Shown piece by piece: positions 1-8,698 of a stretch of 64,000 nucleotides of DNA. The notes under the pieces are model-generated. The model saw nothing but the letters and a program-made list of their open reading frames with translations, was not told the DNA's origin and ran no database searches. The DNA is taken from contig JBFXFT010000003.1 in NCBI GenBank assembly GCA_050178795.1, positions 62,001 through 126,000 on the forward strand, written 5' to 3'. The position numbers and the translations under genes are program-made. The DNA comes from STF1-184 sp050178795 (GTDB lineage: Bacteria > Bacillota > Clostridia > Christensenellales > UBA1242). How positions within the stretch are numbered: the first letter of the stretch is position 1; each line of letters opens with the position of its first letter.

Positions 1-714
1 GTTCCAATATTTTACTTTGTATATTCTCCTTTACTATTTTTGATTATGCTGGCTTGGATCGGTTTATTCTTTTTATCAAATATCGCCGAAAAAAATATGA
101 ATAAAAGTTTTATTAAGTCAAGGCAAATTCATATTTCCAAATTTGACAGCGCCATTGCCTTAATAATTATAGTCATATCTATAGTCGGTGTAAGTATGAG
201 CGGAATGAATAAGGTAAAAGAGGGCTCTTTTGCCGAGATGGACCAAACTACCGTACACGAATTTGTAATGAATGACGATATGATGGGTGCAAGACAGAAT
301 AATTGGTGGCGCTCTTTAGTCAAAAAACTTACCAACCTTGGCTCGTTACTTACTGGCGAGCGCTCAATATTTACCAGCGCACACAATTTTGGACTAGTGG
401 CACCACCCGATGACTTTGTACCACCTACGGATATGGATATGTCTGATATGCCAGAAATGCCTACTAGAAACACAGAGTTTAACATTGATGATGTGCCAAT
501 TCAATATATGTTTTCGTCCATACTATCTTCTGTTAATTCGTTTTTAATATTCTTAGTTCCTAGCATTGGCGCAATATCTCTATTAGTCGTTTACAAAAAT
601 AAAAAGCGAATGGATAAAGAAGAAAATGAAGTAATATTTGAAGATAAACTTTTAATACTATCAGATGAAGAAATTGACCGAATACTATCCTTTGGTGAAG
701 ATGTAAACAAATAA
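1..714 (+). CDS. Membrane protein, C-terminal part (5' end outside window)
   Basis: The reading frame is open from the first base, so the start lies upstream; about 237 residues are visible. Three hydrophobic stretches can be seen: one at the window edge (rich in F, L, I), one near residue 60 (AIALIIIVISIVGV) and one near residue 185 (SFLIFLVPSIGAISLLVVY). Between the last two is a soluble loop of about 100 residues with an acidic, Met/Pro-rich segment. The tail is charged and cytosolic-looking. I do not recognise the family. It ends with TAA directly before a strong terminator shared with the convergent HNH gene. Confidence 0.75.
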   Translation, partial: VPIFYFVYSPLLFLIMLAWIGLFFLSNIAEKNMNKSFIKSRQIHISKFDSAIALIIIVISIVGVSMSGMNKVKEGSFAEMDQTTVHEFVMNDDMMGARQNNWWRSLVKKLTNLGSLLTGERSIFTSAHNFGLVAPPDDFVPPTDMDMSDMPEMPTRNTEFNIDDVPIQYMFSSILSSVNSFLIFLVPSIGAISLLVVYKNKKRMDKEENEVIFEDKLLILSDEEIDRILSFGEDVNK

Positions 715-745
715 AAAAAGCAAGTTTAAAACTTGCTTTTTTGTT
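713..745. terminator. Bidirectional intrinsic terminator
   Basis: An A-run, a GCAAGT/ACTTGC stem and a T-run form a terminator that works on both strands. It serves the membrane-protein gene (plus) and the HNH gene (minus). An almost identical hairpin follows the oxidoreductase gene near 31.3 kb. Confidence 0.9.
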
Positions 746-766
746 TTAATATTGGTGCTATAATTT

Positions 767-1039
767 TTATCTATCAGCCTTCCTTCTGTTATTTGCAATA
801 CTCAATGGTTGTAAATTACTTATATCATCACTTCCGCCCCTTGCAAGCGGAATTATGTGGTCAATATTCCAACCCAATTCACTATGCTCATTTCCATAAG
901 CACTCTTTTGGATTTCAGTGCCATAGACATCTAATCTGCGCATATTAGGGTTTTCACCGTTAATTTTTCTTGCCTTATCCCAAACTCTATGTGCTAATTC
1001 TGTCAATTTTTTCCCATCCCTATTATTTGTATTATTCAT
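767..1039 (-). CDS. Small stand-alone HNH endonuclease-like protein
   Basis: This 90-residue protein has an HNH signature in its C-terminal half: a DHIIP core (about residues 60-64), then a GGSDDISNLQPL stretch and a terminal N-x-x-K-x-D motif. This is the beta-beta-alpha-metal fold of HNH nucleases, which cut or nick DNA with a single metal ion. It lacks the CxxC zinc pairs seen in many longer HNH proteins. The ATG is preceded by a GGAGGT ribosome-binding site at good spacing, so the gene looks complete. No terminase, restriction or phage gene lies next to it, so its biological role cannot be read from context. Confidence 0.8.
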   Translation of the reverse strand: MNNTNNRDGKKLTELAHRVWDKARKINGENPNMRRLDVYGTEIQKSAYGNEHSELGWNIDHIIPLARGGSDDISNLQPLSIANNRRKADR

Positions 1040-1302
1040 TTTTAATACCTCCTTACGAGAAAATCAATTATATAATAATGCAATTAAAAATAAATCACAA
1101 CTGTATTTTCTCACTTATTTTTTTCGTTAAATTTTTTTGTTTTAAAATTGTAGATTAAATGCCAAATATGTAGAAATTTACACATTTAACATAAATATAC
1201 CCTTAAATTAGAACAAATAATCTATAAAAATACATAATTTCGCCAAAAGTTTATACATATTATACAAAATTTTGCATAAAAATACAAAATGCCGTATATT
1301 GA

Positions 1303-1331
1303 TTGACTTGCCCTTAATTATATAGTATCAT
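1303..1331 (+). promoter_or_regulatory. Probable promoter of the giant CvpA-type gene; rest of the 1040-1439 gap
   Basis: TTGACT, a 17-base spacer and TATCAT match a sigma-A promoter. The same two hexamers with the same spacing precede the operon at 4967. The leader holds a short TAGCC/GGCTA hairpin near 1350. The remainder of the 400-base gap is AT-rich; I see no gene or RNA family in it. Confidence 0.6.
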
Positions 1332-1439
1332 TAGTTTAATTAAATTAAAGTAGCCTTTTAAGTGGCTATTAAAATTTGCATATTTATTATTTAAAAAGGC
1401 TTTATCTGATAACAATTTTACGGGAGAATTGATGTAAAA

Positions 1440-4400
1440 ATGAGTTTGAATAACATAATTTTTATTGTGAATATTTTAATTACCTTGTTTCTCGTAATTG
1501 GTATTTTGTGGGGCATAAAACGTGGCACTGTAAAATCATTTTTAAGACTTAGTTTTCTAATATTTAACTGTATATTTTTGCTTATAGTTACTCCCGCTGT
1601 TTCAAAACTAATCTTAAATTTAGATTTTTCTTTTTTTGTAACGATAGTAAAAGACGGTCATTCTTTTACCTCATTAAATGAACTAATAAATTACTATTTG
1701 TCAAGCAATCAAACGCTTGTAGACTTAATTGCAAACAACAGTATTATCGCTTCGTTTGTAGATAAAATACCTCTAGTTGTTATAAACTTTGTTTTATTTA
1801 TAGGTGGTTATTTTATTTTAAAATCTTTAACACTTCCAATTTATGGCTTAATTGCCAACAGAATTGCAAACAACATTGATAAAAAGAGGGGCGTTGACCC
1901 AGAGACATATAAAAAGAGTTTTAAAAATAAGTTTTTTGGAGCTCTTTTAGGCATGTTCCAAGGTGCACTTACTGGTATGATACTTTTCCTACCAGCTTCT
2001 ACCATATCTTTCATTTTTAGTACCGATGTTGCAAGTTCCTTTGCGATAAACAGCAACATATCAATAACCGCTCAATACGCAGTTGCAACGGCACCTACGA
2101 CTAGCACATATAATGCATATTCAACCAATGAAGAAATTAATAACTTCTTAACCATTTACTATAATACTCTACTATCAAATACCATTAACACTATGAAATT
2201 AAAGTCACTTAATGAACTTATCTTTACAGAGTTATCTTCAATAAATGTAAATGGAGTAAAGATTAGTTTGGTTGGCGAAATACAAAATGCAACTGAATTA
2301 ATAGCAGAGGGACAGGCACTACTTAGTGATTACGATATAACAGAACTTGACGCAGTAACAGAGGCTGACTGGTTAAACCTGGCTGCAACAATCAACTATG
2401 ACGATCTAGAACAAATACTTACAAACTTGTTTGAGTTAAAGTCCTTAAAACTTATGGGAAACGACGTACTAGACTTTGTATACAAAGAAGTAGTACAAAA
2501 AGATGGCTCACTAGAACAACTTAAATCAGCAATGCCAGAAGACCTAAGCACCTTAATAGATAGTTTACTTTCATCATTTACTTCTGGAGACATAGAAAGT
2601 TTAAAGACAGATATATTTAACATATTTGACACCTTAAAAACTCTACAAGCAAACGGATTACTAGATTCCTTTAAAGACCCTGCAATATTAAACAAAATAG
2701 ATTATTCAATTAAAAATAGTGACGAAAAAATGGTACAAGAAGTAATAGACACAATTTTAAGCGACATAATAAACACCTTGCACCCTTACACAGAAAAAGA
2801 AATAAAGACAAATGTAGTAGACAAATTAATATACTCTCAAACAGTAAAAAGAATTATGCCAGACCTTATGAACTTGTTGATAAATGCTTTAAACAGTTCG
2901 TTAGATATAGATTTAGACAATGTAACAAAATTAAACATATCTTGGTCAAATGAATCAACAAAAATAGCAAAAATACTATACCAAGCAAAAACAGTTGGCT
3001 ATTCAATGCTACCAGTTCTAAATGGAGATGTTGAATTTGGCTTAAACGAAGAAACTTTAAAATTAATACCTGCAAACTCAGTTGGCAAAATAATAAACCT
3101 ACTTAGCGAAAGTCAACTATTTGGCGACTTATACTACGACGCCGCTTATCAAGTAATAAATAACTACATTGAAGAGGAAACTGGTCAAGAAATTTCATTA
3201 GAGTTTATTGAAATTGAAGATGTGGACTGGCAACAAGAACTAGTTGCAGCACAAGACTTCTTACTAAACTTAATTCAAACAAGCAACCAAATTTCTAGTA
3301 GCACAAGTTTAAGTGCAGCAAGCTTAACCTCTTTACAAAAAGCAACAGAAACACTATTCACTTCGCCACTAGTGCAAGAAGCAATATATCAAATGGCTAA
3401 TGTGCTACCTGGTATAATAACAAAAAATTTAAACTCTGAAACAATATCTGAAACTGACGGTACACTAATAAACAACATATTGACAGACTTGCAATCTATG
3501 ACCGTTCAAGAAATTCAACAAGACTTATTAACATTTATACCGCTATATCAAGAACTTGAACTTTTAAACTTTACAAGCCTTGACGACATATTTAGCCTAA
3601 GTCCAGCACAAATTACAGAAATTGTTACTTCAGTTGCAAACTCTAACATTGGCAAAAGTTTAATGCCTGAGATGATTAATTTAATAATAGAAAAAGTCAA
3701 TCAAACATTAGATACTAATATAGTATATATGAGTAATTACTCCTCACTTAGCAGTGCAGATACTCAGAGATTAGGCGTCATAGCAAACGATGTACTTAGT
3801 GCCATTAATAGTCTACGAGAGATTGATTTGACTACACTAAACGTTGACGACCTACTTGTAGCAATTCAAAATAGCGAAATAGAAAAACTTGGCGATGCAC
3901 TTAACAACTTCAAACAAATTGAAATTTTTAGACCATTATATTTTAGTATAATAAAACAAACACTTTTAAACAAAGAACTCTTAGAACAATATGTCCCTGC
4001 CGAATTACTTGAATATGATACTTTGACAAACGAACAAATAGGCAATATTGACTGGCTAAGCGAAGTCAATATGGTTAAAGATGCAACGTACATTGTACAA
4101 AATGTAAGCAAACTTCAAACTGAAGAATTTGACAGCACAATGAGAGTAGATAACTTCTTAAAGCAATATGGCAACAACATTTTATTAAATCTGGGATTCA
4201 TAAACGGCATCAATTACTTATTCCCTTATGTAGACATTAACTTACTAAGAGCAGTAAACTTAGTAAATAATGCCTCCACCATTAGTGGAGTGGCAGAGAT
4301 AGTATTCATTTACCTAGACTTTGAGTACAACGGTTTAACAAATGTTACTGCAACACAAGAGTACAGAATATTGCAAGCAATAAAGAGCCTGCAAGGCAAC

Positions 4401-4841
4401 ACGACAATATTAAATCTTGCGGCAAATTTAAGTAATACTCCTAGCGTTGCAACAATTAATTACACTTCAATTGCCCCAGCAATAACAATACTTGCTGACA
4501 TGTTAAACGGAGATAGAGTTAACATAAAATCGCTTTACTCTTACATAGACACAATAAAACCACTTATCCCTTGGATTTCTGAACTCGTTAAAAGGTTCTC
4601 ACACGGCTACAAACTTCCATACTTCCTAAATGTATATATGGATGTACTTGGAGCGAGCGTACAAGTTTACTCTATACACCTTGGTCAAAGCTCTATGACT
4701 ACCAACACTGGTGAAAGTAAGACGATGACGACAGAAGAAATAGACGACTTGCTTGAATATTTGGCATTGGTACCAAGTTTTGTAACGATGCAATTTGTAT
4801 ACGATTCAACATTCGTGCAACCAAGTACATACCTAGGTTAA
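1440..4841 (+). CDS. Giant membrane protein: CvpA-like N-terminus plus long helical repeat region
   Basis: The 1133-residue protein starts with about 200 residues carrying four hydrophobic segments. The first is followed by a GIKRGTVKSFLRL stretch typical of the CvpA/colicin-V-production family. CvpA proteins are usually under 250 residues, so the remaining 900 residues are an unusual extension. That extension is acidic, Leu/Asn/Thr-rich and predicted helical, with no further clear membrane segment. It contains diverged internal repeats: an xMPxxMNLxI motif recurs near residues 475 and 740, and an x-x-DW-x-x-E motif near 305, 595 and 865. A GGGAG site lies 13 bases before the ATG. The role is unknown; an envelope or secretion-related function is inferred only from the CvpA part. 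Confidence 0.7.
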   Translation: MSLNNIIFIVNILITLFLVIGILWGIKRGTVKSFLRLSFLIFNCIFLLIVTPAVSKLILNLDFSFFVTIVKDGHSFTSLNELINYYLSSNQTLVDLIANNSIIASFVDKIPLVVINFVLFIGGYFILKSLTLPIYGLIANRIANNIDKKRGVDPETYKKSFKNKFFGALLGMFQGALTGMILFLPASTISFIFSTDVASSFAINSNISITAQYAVATAPTTSTYNAYSTNEEINNFLTIYYNTLLSNTINTMKLKSLNELIFTELSSINVNGVKISLVGEIQNATELIAEGQALLSDYDITELDAVTEADWLNLAATINYDDLEQILTNLFELKSLKLMGNDVLDFVYKEVVQKDGSLEQLKSAMPEDLSTLIDSLLSSFTSGDIESLKTDIFNIFDTLKTLQANGLLDSFKDPAILNKIDYSIKNSDEKMVQEVIDTILSDIINTLHPYTEKEIKTNVVDKLIYSQTVKRIMPDLMNLLINALNSSLDIDLDNVTKLNISWSNESTKIAKILYQAKTVGYSMLPVLNGDVEFGLNEETLKLIPANSVGKIINLLSESQLFGDLYYDAAYQVINNYIEEETGQEISLEFIEIEDVDWQQELVAAQDFLLNLIQTSNQISSSTSLSAASLTSLQKATETLFTSPLVQEAIYQMANVLPGIITKNLNSETISETDGTLINNILTDLQSMTVQEIQQDLLTFIPLYQELELLNFTSLDDIFSLSPAQITEIVTSVANSNIGKSLMPEMINLIIEKVNQTLDTNIVYMSNYSSLSSADTQRLGVIANDVLSAINSLREIDLTTLNVDDLLVAIQNSEIEKLGDALNNFKQIEIFRPLYFSIIKQTLLNKELLEQYVPAELLEYDTLTNEQIGNIDWLSEVNMVKDATYIVQNVSKLQTEEFDSTMRVDNFLKQYGNNILLNLGFINGINYLFPYVDINLLRAVNLVNNASTISGVAEIVFIYLDFEYNGLTNVTATQEYRILQAIKSLQGNTTILNLAANLSNTPSVATINYTSIAPAITILADMLNGDRVNIKSLYSYIDTIKPLIPWISELVKRFSHGYKLPYFLNVYMDVLGASVQVYSIHLGQSSMTTNTGESKTMTTEEIDDLLEYLALVPSFVTMQFVYDSTFVQPSTYLG

Positions 4842-4864
4842 ACGACTAAAAAATTAATAATATA

Positions 4865-4931
4865 ATTATTGCCTTATTGCCAGCTTATGACACCCCAATT
4901 TGGGGCAATCTGTTGACTATAAGGCAATAAT
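4865..4931. repeat. Inverted repeat with nested hairpin, overlapping a promoter
   Basis: A perfect 13-base arm (ATTATTGCCTTAT) pairs with its complement at 4919-4931 and encloses 41 bases. Those bases hold a second hairpin, CCCCA/TGGGG with a 3-base loop (4893-4905). The right arm lies exactly in the spacer of the promoter at 4913-4941. There is no T-run, so it is not a standard terminator. It may be an operator, or act as a structured end of the upstream mRNA. Confidence 0.75.
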
Positions 4932-4941
4932 ATGTTATCAT
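4913..4941 (+). promoter_or_regulatory. Probable promoter of the HAD/nucleotidyltransferase/glycosyltransferase operon
   Basis: TTGACT, 17 bases, TATCAT, with a TG one base before the -10 (extended -10). The hexamers are identical to those upstream of the gene at 1440. The spacer is the right arm of the inverted repeat. Confidence 0.65.
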
Positions 4942-4966
4942 TCTACGGTGGAGATTTTTTATTAAA

Positions 4967-5653
4967 ATGCAAAAAGAATTTAATGATAATTTTAAATATG
5001 AACACATAAAAGCGATTATCTTTGATTTTGATAAAACACTATATTTTTCCAAAGATTTGGACGACTATTATACTAAGTTTATTAAGGACACAATAGTTAA
5101 ACTTGGTGGCTACAATGAAGAAGAGGCTTTAAAAATTATGGAAGAGTATGGTTTTATTGGAGACAAAAAAAGACCTTCTTTTGCTAAAACCTGCTGCAAC
5201 TTTGGAATAAGCAAAGAAAGTTGGGACGCTTACAGAATAGAAAACTTCTTTGAGTTTGACTATGAAAATGCAGACGTAGTAAGCAATGCCACTCTACAAA
5301 GACTGGCGCAAAAATATCCACTATTTCTAGTTTCAAACGAAGTGAAGAAAAACTTGATAACAAAGGCTAACAAACTAAATATTGAACTTTCTCACTTTTC
5401 AAACATTTTTGCTCCAGACGCTACAGAAATAGACACTTACCCAACTAAAAAAGAAATATATAAACTTATAGGTGACAACTTAAATTTAACTTATAACTCA
5501 CTATTTGCAATTGGAGACAGGCTACTAGTAGATGTGCAACCTTTACTGGAACTTGGCGGGTCGGGCATAATTATTACCCACCCAGACCAAATAAACGAAA
5601 TATGTGATGAAATTATAAAAAAATCTACTAATGATAAAGAGGTGCTTTACTAA
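4967..5653 (+). CDS. HAD-superfamily hydrolase (probable sugar-phosphate phosphatase)
   Basis: A cytosolic protein of 228 residues with the HAD nucleophile motif FDFDKT (Asp20, Asp22). A helical cap follows, then a VSNE motif-II-like strand and a C-terminal GDRLLVDV motif carrying the metal-binding Asp. HAD enzymes of this size dephosphorylate small phosphate esters through an aspartyl-phosphate. The gene is first in a tight operon. Its TAA stop overlaps the next ATG (TAATG), so translation is coupled to the nucleotidyltransferase-kinase. The neighbours suggest a sugar-phosphate or polyol-phosphate substrate; this is inference. A GGTGGAG site precedes the start. Confidence 0.85.
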   Translation: MQKEFNDNFKYEHIKAIIFDFDKTLYFSKDLDDYYTKFIKDTIVKLGGYNEEEALKIMEEYGFIGDKKRPSFAKTCCNFGISKESWDAYRIENFFEFDYENADVVSNATLQRLAQKYPLFLVSNEVKKNLITKANKLNIELSHFSNIFAPDATEIDTYPTKKEIYKLIGDNLNLTYNSLFAIGDRLLVDVQPLLELGGSGIIITHPDQINEICDEIIKKSTNDKEVLY

Positions 5654-7311
5654 TGAATAATGATATGTCAAATGTGCAATTAGTTATTTTAATGGGAGGA
5701 AACGCAACAAGGCTTGCTCCCCTAAGTTATAGTTTACCAAAAGGTCTGCTTAGCATTAACCAAAGACCAGCAATTTTTAATATGATATCTGCCTTTATTA
5801 AAAAAGGTTTAAAGGATATTACATTTGTAACAAGTCCAACAAATAACAAAACTATTAAGGACTTCTGCAACAAGGCTTATAGCCGTTTAAATATTAAATA
5901 TGTAATACAAGAAAACCCACAAGGTCCATTGCATGCATTCGCGCAAGCAGAACCTTTTATTACTAAACCAACCCTACTACTACTTGGCGACACAATATGT
6001 AGTACAAACTTTGACTTTTCAAAAAACTTCCTTGCATATAAGACAATAAATGACGACTCTCACAGTCGTTGGTGCTTAATAGAGACAGACTCTAACGAAA
6101 AAGTTACCGCATTAATAGATAAACCAGAATTTAGACCTCACACAGATAAGGTTTTAATTGGTGTTTATTATTTTAAAAACTATCAATTATTAAAAAATTT
6201 ATTCTCAAAAGAATATCCTCAAATTAGACATGAATATCAATTAAGCAGTTTAATTGATGCATATATAAACCAAGAAGAGATGGTGGGTCATTTGATTGAC
6301 TACTGGCTAGACACCGGAACCATTGATGACTATGCTGAAACCTTCAAAAAGTACATAAACGGAAGAAGTTTTAACTCCTTCGTGCTAGACGAGTTTGGCG
6401 TGGTTGAAAAAACCAGTTCTTATGAAAAACTAAAAAATGAAATTCACTGGCTTGAAAAAATTGAGAAGACAGATTTAAGCAAGTTTATTCCAAAATTCTG
6501 GGGTGCAAAACAAGACGGGGACAAAATTAGTTATAAAACTGAGTTTATTGACAACCCTACCCTTGCAGAATATCTATGCTTCTACCCTATTGTAGAAAAC
6601 AACTGGAAATATATTTTTGAAAAACTATTAAGAACAGCAAAAGAGTTCTGGAAAAATAAATCTCACGTGACTTTGGAAGACGCAAAAGAGCGCACTCACA
6701 AAATGCTAGTTGAAAAGACGCTTTCTAGAATAAAAAATTGGGACAGAGCAGATATATTAAACCAAAAGACAATAAATGTGAACGGCGAGACTTTGGTAAA
6801 CTTTAAAACCTGTTTTAACCTATTAAAAGATGACATTGACAAAATTGTTGACAGCAGTAAAGACTATTTTTCAATAATACACGGCGATATGTGTTTTAGT
6901 AACATACTATTTAGCCCAAGAACAGCAACTTTCAAACTAATTGACCCTAGAGGTTCATTTGGTACGGAAGAAGCCTGCTTATATGGCGATTTAAGGTACG
7001 ACCTTGCAAAATTTAGGCACTGCTATCACGGTCTATACGACTACTTGATTTTTGAACTATTTGAATTGACCGAAATAAATGCAAGCACATTTAAATACAA
7101 CTATTTAACCAGCAATATTGTGGACTACGCTTTCTTTGACGATATTTTGGAGGCTCAAGGCTACAATGTAGATGATATTGAACTTATTGAAGGTTTATTA
7201 TTCATATCTATGATACCTCTACATGCAGACAATAAGCAAAGACAACTAATGCAATACTTTACTGGCTTAAAATGTCTAAATAATCAATTAGTTAAGAGAG
7301 GTAAAAAGTAA
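5653..7311 (+). CDS. Fused sugar nucleotidyltransferase and APH/choline-kinase-type kinase
   Basis: The N-terminal half (about residues 8-235) is a sugar-1-phosphate nucleotidyltransferase: GGNATRLAPLS and PKGLL match the GxGxRLxPLT...PKxL nucleotide-binding loop. A LLLLGDT strand supplies the metal-binding Asp. The C-terminal half (about 270-545) is a protein-kinase-like small-molecule kinase of the APH/choline kinase type, with HGDMCFSN (catalytic Asp near 414, Asn near 419) and a LIDPRG metal motif. One polypeptide could phosphorylate a sugar or alcohol and then activate it as an NDP or CDP derivative. The HAD phosphatase upstream could act on an intermediate. The substrate is not deducible from sequence. 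Such fusions occur in capsule and teichoic-acid-like loci. Confidence 0.85.
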   Translation: MNNDMSNVQLVILMGGNATRLAPLSYSLPKGLLSINQRPAIFNMISAFIKKGLKDITFVTSPTNNKTIKDFCNKAYSRLNIKYVIQENPQGPLHAFAQAEPFITKPTLLLLGDTICSTNFDFSKNFLAYKTINDDSHSRWCLIETDSNEKVTALIDKPEFRPHTDKVLIGVYYFKNYQLLKNLFSKEYPQIRHEYQLSSLIDAYINQEEMVGHLIDYWLDTGTIDDYAETFKKYINGRSFNSFVLDEFGVVEKTSSYEKLKNEIHWLEKIEKTDLSKFIPKFWGAKQDGDKISYKTEFIDNPTLAEYLCFYPIVENNWKYIFEKLLRTAKEFWKNKSHVTLEDAKERTHKMLVEKTLSRIKNWDRADILNQKTINVNGETLVNFKTCFNLLKDDIDKIVDSSKDYFSIIHGDMCFSNILFSPRTATFKLIDPRGSFGTEEACLYGDLRYDLAKFRHCYHGLYDYLIFELFELTEINASTFKYNYLTSNIVDYAFFDDILEAQGYNVDDIELIEGLLFISMIPLHADNKQRQLMQYFTGLKCLNNQLVKRGKK

Positions 7312-7313
7312 AG

Positions 7314-8393
7314 ATGAAGGTTCTATTTTTATCATTAACCATTGGTGCAGGTCACAATGTAGTTGCAAAAAACATTGCTGACAAACTGGACGAAAATGGT
7401 GTAGAAACAAAAATAATCAAAATGTATGATGAGTTTAAATTTCAAAACTGGATTTTTACAAAACTAGGTTTTGAACTTGGCAAACTTTTTCCAAGAATAT
7501 ATAGGACAACTTACAAAGTCGCAAAAAAGAGAGATACTTTCTTTAGTAAGGGTTTAGTTTCCAAATTGGACCCATTTCTAGTCAATGAAATAAACGCTTT
7601 TATGCCAGATGTAATAGTATGTACCCACGTAATAGGTCAAATATTTATGAAACAATATGGGCACAAACTAAACTGTGACCCAAAAGTTTACTTCATAGTA
7701 ACAGACTACGATGTACCACCACAAATTCAAGACAATAATACAAATGACTTCATAATAATACCAGATAGTACTTTCCTACCAGAAATGTTAAAGAAAGGCT
7801 ATCGTGAGGATCAAATTTTGGACTTTGGTATTCCAATTCATGACAAATTTACTAAACCTTACGACTCAAATGAACTTAAAAAACAACTTGGCGTAAAAGA
7901 AAATTTATTTACAATACTAGTTATGAATGGTGGCGCTGGTATAGGCAATATTAAAAGAATTATTAATCCTTTACTAAACACTAAAGATGATGTTCAACTA
8001 ATTGTTGTAAATGGAAATAACAAAAAGAGTTATGACGCCATTGAAAAAATAAAAGAACATACAGATAAGACAATATTAAACATTGGTTTTAGTAAAGAAA
8101 TTGAAAAGTTAATGCAAGTAAGCGACGTATTAATAACAAAAACCGGTTGCATAACAGTAAATGAGGCTTTAAGTAAGAACTTGCCTATATGCTCTATTAA
8201 AAACTTGCAAGACCCTGAATACTCAAATTTGGAATTTTTAAACAAATACAATGCAGTTATAAAGGTAAACACCTATAAAGAACTATACTCAGCAATCAAA
8301 AACTCAAATTTGACTGAAATTAAAGAAAATATGAAAAATATATACAAAAAAGACGCTGCAACGAAAATAGCAAATCATATTTTAAATAAATAA
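7314..8393 (+). CDS. MGDG-synthase/UgtP-type diacylglycerol glycosyltransferase
   Basis: A GT28-family protein of 359 residues. The N-terminal Rossmann domain begins with MKVLFLSLTIGAGHN, the GxGH loop typical of monogalactosyldiacylglycerol synthases and Bacillus UgtP. The C-terminal half carries a nucleotide-sugar domain with a NGGAGIGN loop and a KTGCITVNEAL segment that would bind the UDP-sugar. Family members transfer hexoses to membrane diacylglycerol, giving glycolipids that also anchor lipoteichoic acid. It starts two bases after the previous stop, with GAGAGG upstream, so it is the third gene of the operon. A strong terminator follows. Confidence 0.88.
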   Translation: MKVLFLSLTIGAGHNVVAKNIADKLDENGVETKIIKMYDEFKFQNWIFTKLGFELGKLFPRIYRTTYKVAKKRDTFFSKGLVSKLDPFLVNEINAFMPDVIVCTHVIGQIFMKQYGHKLNCDPKVYFIVTDYDVPPQIQDNNTNDFIIIPDSTFLPEMLKKGYREDQILDFGIPIHDKFTKPYDSNELKKQLGVKENLFTILVMNGGAGIGNIKRIINPLLNTKDDVQLIVVNGNNKKSYDAIEKIKEHTDKTILNIGFSKEIEKLMQVSDVLITKTGCITVNEALSKNLPICSIKNLQDPEYSNLEFLNKYNAVIKVNTYKELYSAIKNSNLTEIKENMKNIYKKDAATKIANHILNK

Positions 8394-8398
8394 ATTAA

Positions 8399-8428
8399 CA
8401 AAAACCGCTAATTTTGGCGGTTTTTTTA
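8399..8428 (+). terminator. Intrinsic terminator of the glycolipid operon
   Basis: A-run, AACCGC/GCGGTT stem, 8-base loop and a run of T residues, directly after the glycosyltransferase stop codon. Confidence 0.93.
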
Positions 8429-8476
8429 TATAATTTTAGTTTTTTTGAAAAAATGTTTAAATCACATTAATTTTGT

Positions 8477-8505
8477 TTGACACTAATTTATATTAAGATT
8501 AAAAT
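8477..8505 (+). promoter_or_regulatory. Strong promoter of the riboswitch-controlled SipW/TasA-like operon
   Basis: TTGACA, 17 bases, TAAAAT: a near-consensus sigma-A promoter. The predicted start near 8512 puts the whole riboswitch in the 5' leader. Confidence 0.85.
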
Positions 8506-8530
8506 ATACGTAGAAAAATAAAAAGCTAAA

Positions 8531-8617
8531 AGACAAACAATATTGATAAAGCCAAACCTGGAGCAATCCAGTGACGGAAAGCTATAGGGTCTTTATAAAA
8601 TTAGATAGCCAGTTGCC
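8531..8617 (+). promoter_or_regulatory. Cyclic di-GMP-I (GEMM) riboswitch aptamer
   Basis: The conserved landmarks of the GEMM-I RNA appear in order. They are a CAAACC segment, a stem TGGA/TCCA capped by a GCAA (GNRA) tetraloop, the GTGACGGAAAGC strand (family form GGACGCAAAGC), a second stem GCTAT/ATAGC with AGGG after its 5' arm, and the closing CCAGTTGCC. One base differs from the usual GGCAAACC (GCCAAACC here). The class senses the second messenger c-di-GMP and commonly controls adhesion, motility and extracellular-matrix genes in Clostridia. It sits between a near-consensus promoter and a TasA/camelysin-like gene, with a terminator as expression platform. Confidence 0.95.
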
Positions 8618-8655
8618 ATATTTATTAATTAATAGATATGGCTTTTTATTTTTCC
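8615..8655 (+). terminator. Riboswitch expression-platform terminator
   Basis: GCCATAT/ATATGGC stem with an AT-rich loop, then TTTTTATTTTT. The first bases of the left arm are the last bases of the aptamer (AGTTGCC). Aptamer closure and terminator formation therefore compete for the same strand. This favours an ON switch, with ligand binding allowing read-through; that direction is inference. Confidence 0.88.
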
Positions 8656-8698
8656 TCAAGATAATTCTTTAAAAAATAAACAACGGAGGAAAAAAAGA

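Noticed and set aside
733..948. Plus-strand frame opposite the HNH gene
   Set aside because: It is antisense to a protein with a clear HNH motif and lacks a ribosome-binding site.
4865..4931. Terminator after the giant CvpA-type gene
   Set aside because: The stem is followed by TATGTTATC, not by a T-run, and its right arm overlaps a promoter spacer, so I list it as an inverted repeat instead.
8555..8574. rRNA or tRNA fragment in the 8.5 kb leader
   Set aside because: The GCAA tetraloop stem and flanking strands fit the c-di-GMP-I aptamer in order, leaving no need for another explanation.
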